Origin: Nitrosarchaeum sp.
GTDB lineage: Archaea > Thermoproteota > Nitrososphaeria > Nitrososphaerales > Nitrosopumilaceae
DNA length: 42,000 nucleotides
Direction: 5' to 3'
Assembly: GCA_023264875.1 (NCBI GenBank)
Contig: JAHFUX010000013.1
Coordinates: 1 to 42,000, forward strand
The notes under the pieces are model-generated. The model did no database searches, was not told where the DNA came from, and saw nothing but the letters and a program-made list of their open reading frames with translations. The stretch's first letter is position 1; every line of letters begins with the position of its first letter. The position numbers and the translations under genes are program-made. Shown here piece by piece: positions 26,074-32,827 of the stretch.

Positions 26074-27467
26074 TTTTTCTTTGTGATTTTAGAAAATGCT
26101 GTAAGAGATAATTCAATTCTTCCTTCTAAACCTGCTTTTGCATTTACTCCTGTTATTGAAATTATTTCTCCCAATTCGCATTTGTCTATTAGTCTAGCTT
26201 GATTTCTCCATCCTTTAACCCAAATTTGACCAGTATCGTCTTCAACAAACATCTCTGATAATAGAATTGATTCTCCTGATTTAGTCTGAATTTCTCGTCT
26301 TTCTGGAATTTTAAGTATTATAGATTCAATACAGTAATTTCCATCTACTTTGACTTCATTGATCTTTGTTCTTATCTTTGACAATGATGGAATTGATTCA
26401 TCATTTTCTAATTTTCTTACAAATGAATTATTATCTAATGTAACCGAGTTTCCATATACTTTTGATGGCATGCACTCAATAACATCATCTTCCTTACAAA
26501 TACTCGTAGAATTTGAATAATCAATAATGTTGTAAATGTTTTTTTTATTATCAACACACAAAATCATTTTCTTTTCGTTATCTGCCATTTCCATTGAAAG
26601 AATTCTTGCAATTATAGGCTGTGCTTCTTTACCACCTTCAATTTCAATTATTGTTGAATCATTACCATGAATTTCTAGTCCTTGATTTCCATTTTTTATA
26701 TTGATACCAAGTAATCTTACTTTGGCACCTTGAGAAATCATCTTTGGAATACATGATTCATCTTTTCCCCATAGAACTGCTCTCATAGCATTTCCATCTT
26801 TTCCTTTTAGTCTCATTCTTAGTGCTTTTCCAGGCTGACCTCGTGAATTTGTAAATTCCATACTGCTTACAACACCATCTATCATTCCTGTAATCACAAG
26901 ATCTTTTTGTCCTTCTTGTAGCTCACTGATATCTTTTGTAATCTTGTCTATAGTTGGAATCTCACTTTTGTTATCTGTTATTTCTATATTGGAACCTGAA
27001 CCAATATTGATAGTTGGGGATCCATTAAGATCTGATTTTACATATGCTTTGATAATTTTAATTAAATCTCCCGGTTTGATATTTTCAATTCCAGGTAGAT
27101 TTGCTTTATCATCCCATAATTTTACACTGGCAGTTGAATTTGTATCGTATACAGTCATGGTTCTAAGATAAAAAGGTGAACCATCTTTGCGAGAAAATTG
27201 TTTTGCAGGAGATACATTGAGAACTCTGGTTTCTAAAGAGATTTCTTTTGCTCCTGCATAGAGATCCTTTAAACTCATTTCAACTTTTAATGGTCCTGAT
27301 AAAGAAATTCCAAAATCAGATGCAATCAAAAACAGAGCTCCTTGATCTGTTAGATAGCCTGCTCCAATTTTCTCTTTTTTATGTTTAATTTGTTCTTCAA
27401 TATCATTTCTAGTTAATTCTGGTTTTTGCTCAAGTAATTTACCTACAAGAATCTCAAATTCAGACAA
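26070..27467 (-). CDS. rpa: Replication protein A (single-stranded DNA-binding protein)
   Basis: Single-stranded DNA-binding protein for replication, recombination and repair. The 465 residues contain several OB folds: one around residues 70-165 (SLETRVLNVSPAKQFSRKDG, LWDDKANLPGIENIKPGDLI), another around 175-270 and a third near the C-terminus (IWVKGWRNQARLIDKCELGE). There is no zinc finger of the classic RPA41 type. The start is TTG 27467, with a TATA-like box 25-32 bases upstream. An 18-base palindrome (27461-27478) spans this start. It is convergent with lhr (4-base overlap), and the RadB-like gene is close by. Confidence 0.88.
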   Translation of the reverse strand: MSEFEILVGKLLEQKPELTRNDIEEQIKHKKEKIGAGYLTDQGALFLIASDFGISLSGPLKVEMSLKDLYAGAKEISLETRVLNVSPAKQFSRKDGSPFYLRTMTVYDTNSTASVKLWDDKANLPGIENIKPGDLIKIIKAYVKSDLNGSPTINIGSGSNIEITDNKSEIPTIDKITKDISELQEGQKDLVITGMIDGVVSSMEFTNSRGQPGKALRMRLKGKDGNAMRAVLWGKDESCIPKMISQGAKVRLLGINIKNGNQGLEIHGNDSTIIEIEGGKEAQPIIARILSMEMADNEKKMILCVDNKKNIYNIIDYSNSTSICKEDDVIECMPSKVYGNSVTLDNNSFVRKLENDESIPSLSKIRTKINEVKVDGNYCIESIILKIPERREIQTKSGESILLSEMFVEDDTGQIWVKGWRNQARLIDKCELGEIISITGVNAKAGLEGRIELSLTAFSKITKKN

Positions 27468-27478
27468 TTCATTGTCTG
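27461..27478. repeat. 18-base palindrome across the RPA start codon
   Basis: CAGACAAT-TC-ATTGTCTG is a perfect inverted repeat with 8-base arms and a 2-base centre. The TTG start of RPA (27465-27467) lies within one arm. It could be an operator over the transcription start or a translation-masking hairpin. One match of this size is not rare in 42 kb of AT-rich DNA, so the position is the main interest. Confidence 0.55.
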
Positions 27479-27491
27479 TAAACTAGCTCTA

Positions 27492-27499
27492 TTAATAAA
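27492..27499 (-). promoter_or_regulatory. TATA-like box for RPA
   Basis: On the complement this reads TTTATTAA, 25-32 bases before TTG 27467. It fits a leaderless archaeal promoter and supports the TTG start. Confidence 0.42.
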
Positions 27500-27534
27500 A
27501 ATTTCATTATTATTTTGTAGCATGTATAATCTTC

Positions 27535-27629
27535 AGATGATCGCTAAATTATGGTTTTTTTGTTTATTCAAATAATTTACACCATATCATGGTGATTTAT
27601 CTCATTAACTAAATTAGTAAGATGATCGC
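27535..27629. repeat. Repeated sites in the RPA/ABC divergent promoter region
   Basis: AGATGATCGC occurs at 27535-27544 and again, same orientation, at 27620-27629, 85 bases apart. A 15-base inverted repeat, CACCAT-ATC-ATGGTG, lies between them at 27580-27594. The second direct copy ends 10 bases before the ABC ATPase ATG. They may be regulator sites; this is inferred from symmetry and position alone. Confidence 0.4.
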
Positions 27630-27638
27630 ACTCTTTTC

Positions 27639-28577
27639 ATGTATTGCATTAATGTTGAACATTTATCAAAATCATATGGATATGTAAAAGCAGTTGATGA
27701 TCTTGTTTTATCTGTAAAATCTGGTAGAGTTTTTGGCTTTTTAGGTCCTAATGGTGCGGGAAAATCAACTACTATCAAACTGCTAACAACACTAATTCCA
27801 CCTTCAAGTGGCTCTCTTACAATTTTAGGAATAAATGCAATTGAAAATCCTCTACAAATTCGTCATAAAATTGGTGTAGTCTTACAACAACCTAGCTACG
27901 AACCGACATTAACTGTTGAAAAATCTCTTGATAAATATGGTATGATGTGGAATGTTCCAAAAATTGATCGCAAAAAAAGAATGGAAGAACTCCTAAAAGA
28001 TTTTGATCTGGTAGATATTCGTAAGAAAAGAAACGAAGATCTATCCATTGGTCAAAGAAGAAGAGTACAGGTAGCTCGTGAATTCATGCATGATATGGAT
28101 CTTTTATTTCTAGACGAACCAACCGTAGGATTAGATCCCAGTGCTAGAAGAAAATTATTAGATTATTTAAAAAATAAAGTAAAAACAGGTTTGACAATAT
28201 TTTATACTACACATATTCTAAGCGAAGCTGAATATCTTTGTGATGAAATAGCTATTATAGATAAAGGAAAAATTCTTACTGTAGATACACCTGAGGCTTT
28301 AAAAAATAGATTTGGAAAAGAAAAAACGATAAAAATTCATTTGCTAGAAAAACAAAATAAAATAACAACTTTTCTTTCAGATATTACTGATTGCACAATT
28401 GATTTTGATAATGGAACAAATATTGTAATTCGTTCAGAACAGTCTGAATTAGTATTATTACAAGTTTTACGAATTCTAAATGACAATCAAATTGATATAG
28501 AGGATCTGTCTGCAGTTCCTACAAATCTTGAGGAAATCTTTTTAAAAATGGTGAGTGACAATGCATCCAATAATTAG
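27639..28577 (+). CDS. ABC transporter ATP-binding protein (DrrA-like)
   Basis: ATPase subunit of an ABC-2 type exporter. It has 312 residues. Walker A GPNGAGKST is near residue 40, the Q-loop is in VVLQQPSYEPTLTV, the signature is LSIGQRRRVQ, Walker B and D-loop are LLFLDEPTVGLDP, and the H-loop is in YTTHILSEAEYL. The C-terminal extension after residue 230 is typical of the drug/lipid exporter (DrrA, NatA) class. It overlaps the permease start by 17-23 bases, so the pair is one operon. The substrate cannot be told. The ATG 27639 is clear. The divergent region shared with RPA carries repeated motifs. Confidence 0.92.
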   Translation: MYCINVEHLSKSYGYVKAVDDLVLSVKSGRVFGFLGPNGAGKSTTIKLLTTLIPPSSGSLTILGINAIENPLQIRHKIGVVLQQPSYEPTLTVEKSLDKYGMMWNVPKIDRKKRMEELLKDFDLVDIRKKRNEDLSIGQRRRVQVAREFMHDMDLLFLDEPTVGLDPSARRKLLDYLKNKVKTGLTIFYTTHILSEAEYLCDEIAIIDKGKILTVDTPEALKNRFGKEKTIKIHLLEKQNKITTFLSDITDCTIDFDNGTNIVIRSEQSELVLLQVLRILNDNQIDIEDLSAVPTNLEEIFLKMVSDNASNN

Positions 28578-29322
28578 ACTTGTTAATAGAAATTTAACAA
28601 TATCCATTAACCCTGGATTTTTGATCTGGCAAGTGGTATTTCCTTTAATCTACATTTTTGTTGCTGGTTATGCTTATACATCATTAATTGCAGAAGTACC
28701 TTTTGGTAACAAAAGTATTGACTATCCTGCATTTTTGGCATCTGGCATGATTGGATTTAACATCATGAATAGTACTCTTATCTCAGGAATAATAATTTGG
28801 AATGATCGGAGACATGGAATGTTTGAGCAAATAATGTCAGGTCCGTTTACACGAACTGATTATATTTTGAGTAATATTTGCACTATTGGAATTGTAGGAC
28901 TAGTAAGTGCATCTTTGATAGCACTTGTTGGATACCCTGTATTTTTTGAATCAATTGAATTTACTACAATTACCATTCCTATGATTATTTTTGCTGCTAT
29001 CGTTGGTTCTGTTTTGTTTGGCTCAATTGCATCAATAATTTCTACACGATTGCGTTCTAGTGAAGGATTTAATGTAATAATTAATACTGTTTTTCTGTTC
29101 CTTGCATTTGTGAGTACTGCATTTTATCCAGCTTTGGGTTCACCAGAACCTCTTAGAACAGCTTTTTACCTAAATCCTCTTACTTACTTGGTTGATGTGA
29201 TACGTGCTGGCATTTTTGGTAATATTACCGATTTTGTAATTATGGAGATGGGCGTTTTAGTTGCTATTGCCTCTTTATTTTTCATAATTGCAACAAAATT
29301 ACTTACAAAATTAGACTTTTAA
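28561..29322 (+). CDS. ABC-2 type transporter permease
   Basis: Membrane partner of the preceding ATPase. About 253 residues with six hydrophobic helices (for example WQVVFPLIYIFVAGYAYTSL, IVGLVSASLIALVGYP and the terminal MGVLVAIASLFFIIATKLL). It carries the conserved YLNPLTYLVDVIRAGIFG of ABC-2 permeases. It probably starts at ATG 28561; GTG 28555 is two codons earlier. The start lies inside the ATPase gene, indicating coupled translation. With one ATPase and one permease the exporter would be a dimer of each. The cargo is unknown. Confidence 0.9.
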   Translation: MHPIIRLVNRNLTISINPGFLIWQVVFPLIYIFVAGYAYTSLIAEVPFGNKSIDYPAFLASGMIGFNIMNSTLISGIIIWNDRRHGMFEQIMSGPFTRTDYILSNICTIGIVGLVSASLIALVGYPVFFESIEFTTITIPMIIFAAIVGSVLFGSIASIISTRLRSSEGFNVIINTVFLFLAFVSTAFYPALGSPEPLRTAFYLNPLTYLVDVIRAGIFGNITDFVIMEMGVLVAIASLFFIIATKLLTKLDF

Positions 29323-29407
29323 TTATTAGTTTCTACTAGGACATAATAAAGCCAAGTAAAATGAAATTCGAATTAATCACAAAATGTTCATCAGTCCTTC
29401 TAAATTA

Positions 29408-31648
29408 TTAATTCATCCCTTTATGCCAAGTGGTGCTAGAATGAATATCTAGCAAAGCATCCATTACCTTTTGTGCTCTATCAGATTCAAAAGCTATTTT
29501 TTTCTGTATTTCAGGATCATCTAGTTTGTTTATTCTTTCAGGATATGTAATTGTGGTATATGAAGTAAAATCGTCAAAAGATTTCAAACATGTTGAACAA
29601 AGGCCAAGTAATTGATCTACAGCCTTGGTTGCTTCTAGATCTACCAAATTGCTGAAATTAGAATTAGTTCTATCCATCACTTTCCAATCAAAGTCTTGTA
29701 GTCTTTCATTTTTGATATAATTTTTAATCCAAGTATTACTAAACATCCAAGTATTGCCAAATTCATCAACTGCAGTATTTTTTCCAGTTTCTGTAATATG
29801 GTAAATGTGACCTTTGTCAATTCCATCATATTTTTTTGGTGGGTTTAATGATTGGCCAACTATCTCAATTCCATGATTGTAATAGTTTTGCCATGCATTT
29901 CTTTTTTCATCCCAGACGTTTGTTGCCACAATGTCAAACTCTAGTGGAGCACGAAATGTATGATATATGACAAGTAATAAACACTGGTCATTAGATGTGT
30001 CTTGACAGTTTATGGTTTGTGATGATACGGTAACATTTTGCAGTACATTGTTTGGATCAATTAGAGTAATAACCTCCTTGCCATTCCATGCCTTGTCCCA
30101 TTCTATTCTTGCCTTGCTATCATATAGAGTCTGACCTTTTGCAAGACCAAATGCAAAATCAAAATGTCTAATTTTGTTAGGACCAGAGTTGTCATAGATT
30201 TTAAATTCAGCAGTGTTGTTGTATCCTATGTTTGCAGTAATTAGTGGATATGGTGTATAGTATAATTGCACATTTACTGAATTTGCATTATATGTGAATC
30301 CGTCTGTAACTAATCTTTTTGAATTAAAATCAACTCCCAAAGTTGGCGGTATGTAATCTCCATCTGGTTTGCCTTTAGATGATGAAGATGATGATGATGA
30401 AGATGATGATGATGAAGATGATGATGTATTTAATGTAATTATTTGGACTCCATCATCAGTAAATGATGCAACTATGGCGTATGTACTTGTACTTATTGTA
30501 AAAGTATCTACACCAGTTGCAACGCTAAGCTCTGTAAACCCATTCACTCCATCAGTCTCTGCATCAGTTGCAACTATATTTGTAGGATCAGTGATATTGA
30601 TTATTTGGACTCCACTGTCAGAAGCAGATGCAACTATGGCGTATGTACTTGTACTTATTGTAAAAATATCTACACCACGTGCACCGTTAAGCACTGTAAA
30701 CCCATTCACTCCATCAGTCTCTGCATCAGTTGCAACTATATTTGTAGGATCAGTGATATTGATTATTTGAACTCCAGCGTCAGTTTGGGATGCAACTATG
30801 GCGTATGTACTTCCACTTATTGTAAAAATATCTACACCAGTTGCACCGCTAAGCTCTGTAAACCCATTCACTCCATCAGTCTCTGCATCAGTTGCAACTA
30901 TATTTGTAGGATCAGTGATATTGATTATTTGGACTCCACTGTCAAGCTGGGCTGGAACTATGGCGTATGTACTTGTACTTATTGTAAAAGTACGTACACC
31001 ACGTGCATCATTAAGCACTGTAAACCCATTCACTCCATCAGTCTCTGCATCAGTTGCAACTATATTTGTAGGATCAGTGATATTGATTATTTGGACTCCG
31101 TCGTCAACAAATGATGCAACTATGGCGTATGTACTTCCACTTATTGTAAAAGTATCTACACTACGTGCACCATCAAGCTCTGTAAACCCATTCACTCCAT
31201 CAGTCTCTGCATCAGTTGCAACTATATTTGTAGGATCAGTGATATTGATTATTTGGACTCCATCATCAGTTTGGGATGCAACTATGGCGTATGTACTTCC
31301 ACTTATTGTAAAAACTTCTACATCATCTGCACCATCAAGCTCTGTAAACCCATTCACTCCATCAGTCTCTGCATCAGTTGCAACTATATTTGTAGGATCA
31401 GTGATATTGATTATTTGGACTCCATCATCAGTAAATGATACAACTATGGCGTATGTACTTCCACTTATTGTAAAAACTTCTACATCATCTGCATCATTAA
31501 GCACTGTAAACCCATTCACTCCATCAGTCTCTGCATCAGTTGCAACTATATTTGTAGGATCGACTGCAAATGCAGGCTGTAAGGTGTATAAAATAAACAA
31601 TAAACTAGAAAAAACAATAAAGGCAGAACGAGATATCTCATTTTTCAA
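29408..31648 (-). CDS. Secreted seven-repeat (LVIVD-like) surface protein
   Basis: The 746 residues begin with a signal peptide (residues 1-28, ending QPAFA). Seven 54-residue repeats follow (about 30-407), each starting DPTNIVATDAETDGVNGFT and ending DDGVQIINIT or similar, resembling LVIVD repeats. Seven units suggest a seven-bladed beta-propeller. About 16 serines follow as a linker. A C-terminal domain of about 320 residues, beginning PDGDYIPPTLGVDF, contains a CSTC pair, LCSTCLKSF. The first six repeats end in an N-I-T sequon, a potential AglB substrate. The start is TTG 31648 with a TATA-like box 25-32 bases upstream. The function is unknown; adhesion, S-layer association or binding are possible. 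Confidence 0.85.
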   Translation of the reverse strand: MKNEISRSAFIVFSSLLFILYTLQPAFAVDPTNIVATDAETDGVNGFTVLNDADDVEVFTISGSTYAIVVSFTDDGVQIINITDPTNIVATDAETDGVNGFTELDGADDVEVFTISGSTYAIVASQTDDGVQIINITDPTNIVATDAETDGVNGFTELDGARSVDTFTISGSTYAIVASFVDDGVQIINITDPTNIVATDAETDGVNGFTVLNDARGVRTFTISTSTYAIVPAQLDSGVQIINITDPTNIVATDAETDGVNGFTELSGATGVDIFTISGSTYAIVASQTDAGVQIINITDPTNIVATDAETDGVNGFTVLNGARGVDIFTISTSTYAIVASASDSGVQIINITDPTNIVATDAETDGVNGFTELSVATGVDTFTISTSTYAIVASFTDDGVQIITLNTSSSSSSSSSSSSSSSSKGKPDGDYIPPTLGVDFNSKRLVTDGFTYNANSVNVQLYYTPYPLITANIGYNNTAEFKIYDNSGPNKIRHFDFAFGLAKGQTLYDSKARIEWDKAWNGKEVITLIDPNNVLQNVTVSSQTINCQDTSNDQCLLLVIYHTFRAPLEFDIVATNVWDEKRNAWQNYYNHGIEIVGQSLNPPKKYDGIDKGHIYHITETGKNTAVDEFGNTWMFSNTWIKNYIKNERLQDFDWKVMDRTNSNFSNLVDLEATKAVDQLLGLCSTCLKSFDDFTSYTTITYPERINKLDDPEIQKKIAFESDRAQKVMDALLDIHSSTTWHKGMN
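30376..30427 (-). repeat. Short-period serine-coding repeat
   Basis: The complement has TCA and TCT codons in a 15-base rhythm (TCA x4, TCT), encoding about 16 serines. It links the repeat domain to the C-terminal domain. Slippage could change its length; the serines may also carry sugars. Confidence 0.8.
30428..31561 (-). repeat. Seven 162-base intragenic tandem repeats
   Basis: Seven 162-base units encode the 54-residue repeats. The first half of each unit, encoding DPTNIVATDAETDGVNGFT, is the same at the DNA level in all units by eye. Differences cluster in the second half, at positions such as ELDGADD versus VLNDARG. This looks like recent duplication or gene conversion. Confidence 0.9.
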
Positions 31649-31672
31649 ACTAACTAATTTTTATACATCCAA

Positions 31673-31680
31673 TTAATAAA
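31673..31680 (-). promoter_or_regulatory. TATA-like box for the surface protein
   Basis: On the complement this reads TTTATTAA, 25-32 bases before TTG 31648, identical to the RPA box. A closer TATAAAAA at 31658-31665 is too near the start to serve it. Confidence 0.42.
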
Positions 31681-31787
31681 TCCAAAGATGATTTCATTTT
31701 CCCAAACTTGGAACAACCAGATTTTTTGTACAAATTATTGTGGTTTTCATCTTATTATCGTATTATCATAAATTGTAATAAAGAACT

Positions 31788-31806
31788 TTGTTATGAATCA
31801 TAACAA
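31788..31806. repeat. 19-base perfect palindrome
   Basis: TTGTTATGA-A-TCATAACAA, with 9-base arms around a single base. It lies in the 217-base gap upstream of the surface protein gene and downstream of the dehydrogenase gene, about 140 bases before the surface protein start. The short centre argues for an operator rather than a terminator hairpin. No T-run follows. Confidence 0.5.
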
Positions 31807-31865
31807 GATAGACAGTATTTACGAACATACTATGTAACAAAACAGCAATCAATTACTGTTAATTA

Positions 31866-32612
31866 TTACGATTTAACATCGCTAAAACTCTTGTATAGTT
31901 CATTTATTTTTTTAATTATATCTAAATTATCATATTTTGCTAAACTTAGATTTGGTATGACACAATGACCTCCTATTATTCCAGGATACATTTTTGGTCT
32001 ATTTCCTAAATTTTCATGAATTTCATCTGCAAATTTCCACATCTCATCATAATCTATTTTTTCTTTATTACAAATCATTTTTGTAATCTGAGCATAATTG
32101 ATTAGCCATCCATAATACGTTGTATCTACTAAAATTTTTGCCAATTCAGCAGTTTTAGTAGTAGACATCCATTGTATTTTTTGAAATCTTTTCTCTAATT
32201 CTAATTTAATTTTAGGACTAATCTCAGCCTTATCTGAAGAGATGAATTTCGTGTATTTTTTTATATCATCTAAAAATCTTCTATGTACACCACGTACTGG
32301 TGAAAATAAAACAGGCAAATCAAATTTATCTTGAAGATTCTTTGTAGTACCTGGTTTTACAGTAGAATGAATAATAACAACTTGCAAGTCGTTAATTTTG
32401 TTAATCCAACTAGTCGTAATTTCTATAAAATCATTTAATTCTCCTGGAAGACAAACATGTAGATATTCTGTATTCTTTATGGGAATATTTTCAGAATAGT
32501 TTTTACATTTTGATTTATCGCTGTCTATTCCAACACAATTAAAGCCACGTTGAACAAGTAATTCAAACAGAGTAGAACCTACTTCTCCCATCCCTAAAAT
32601 GATATCAGTCAT
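31866..32612 (-). CDS. Truncated UDP-sugar dehydrogenase-like protein
   Basis: Resembles the first two domains of UDP-glucose/UDP-ManNAc dehydrogenases. The Rossmann glycine motif IILGMGEVGSTL is at the N-terminus and VVIIHSTVKPGT follows. TAELAKILVDTTYYGWLINYA matches the central helix. The catalytic cysteine C217 is in GGHCVIPN. At 248 residues it ends shortly after this motif and lacks the usual C-terminal UDP-binding domain (whole enzymes have about 400-450 residues). It could use another partner, act on another sugar, or be a regulator. The start is ATG 32612 with a TATA box 25-31 bases upstream. The frame is intact, so it is not obviously a pseudogene. Confidence 0.75.
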   Translation of the reverse strand: MTDIILGMGEVGSTLFELLVQRGFNCVGIDSDKSKCKNYSENIPIKNTEYLHVCLPGELNDFIEITTSWINKINDLQVVIIHSTVKPGTTKNLQDKFDLPVLFSPVRGVHRRFLDDIKKYTKFISSDKAEISPKIKLELEKRFQKIQWMSTTKTAELAKILVDTTYYGWLINYAQITKMICNKEKIDYDEMWKFADEIHENLGNRPKMYPGIIGGHCVIPNLSLAKYDNLDIIKKINELYKSFSDVKS

Positions 32613-32636
32613 TTGTTACCATCTGAAAATTCACAG

Positions 32637-32643
32637 TATTATA
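32637..32643 (-). promoter_or_regulatory. TATA box for the dehydrogenase-like gene
   Basis: TATAATA on the complement, 25-31 bases before ATG 32612, the best match to an archaeal TATA box in the window. Confidence 0.5.
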
Positions 32644-32678
32644 TTCGTGTTCCAGTAGTTGTTTATTTTTTATAAATA

Positions 32679-32754
32679 TGGTAGTCCTGCCCAGACTCGA
32701 ACTGGGGTTAAGGGCTTCAAAGGCCCCTGTGCTTGACCGCTACACTACAGGGCT
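32679..32754 (-). tRNA. tRNA-Gln (anticodon TTG), CCA encoded
   Basis: The complement folds as a tRNA. The acceptor is AGCCCTG with CAGGACT, the D arm is GTG/CAC and the anticodon stem is GGGGC/GCCCT around loop CTTTGAA, giving TTG at 32718-32720. The T arm is CCCAG-TTCGAGT-CTGGG, the discriminator is A at 32682, and CCA is encoded at 32679-32681. The first pair is A1-T72, as usual for archaeal tRNA-Gln, which is charged with glutamate and then amidated by GatDE. One mismatch exists (C3-A70). Confidence 0.93.
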
Positions 32755-32827
32755 ATGAAAAGGAGCAACATTATTCCCTTAATGAACTTTTTATTTGCGT
32801 TTCTTTCTGACCTAAAATTAATTCAAA

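Noticed and set aside
30428-31561. Regular repeats as a possible CRISPR array
   Set aside because: Units are 162 bases, contiguous, in frame and encode a repeated protein domain; there are no short repeats with unique spacers and no cas genes.
30369-31676. Long plus-strand open frames opposite the surface protein
   Set aside because: They mirror the 162-base repeats on the coding strand; the minus frame has the signal peptide, repeats and a full C-terminal domain, and the plus frames have none.
31866-32612. Dehydrogenase-like gene as a pseudogene
   Set aside because: The frame is intact, the catalytic motifs are kept and there is a good promoter; I list it as a short form instead.
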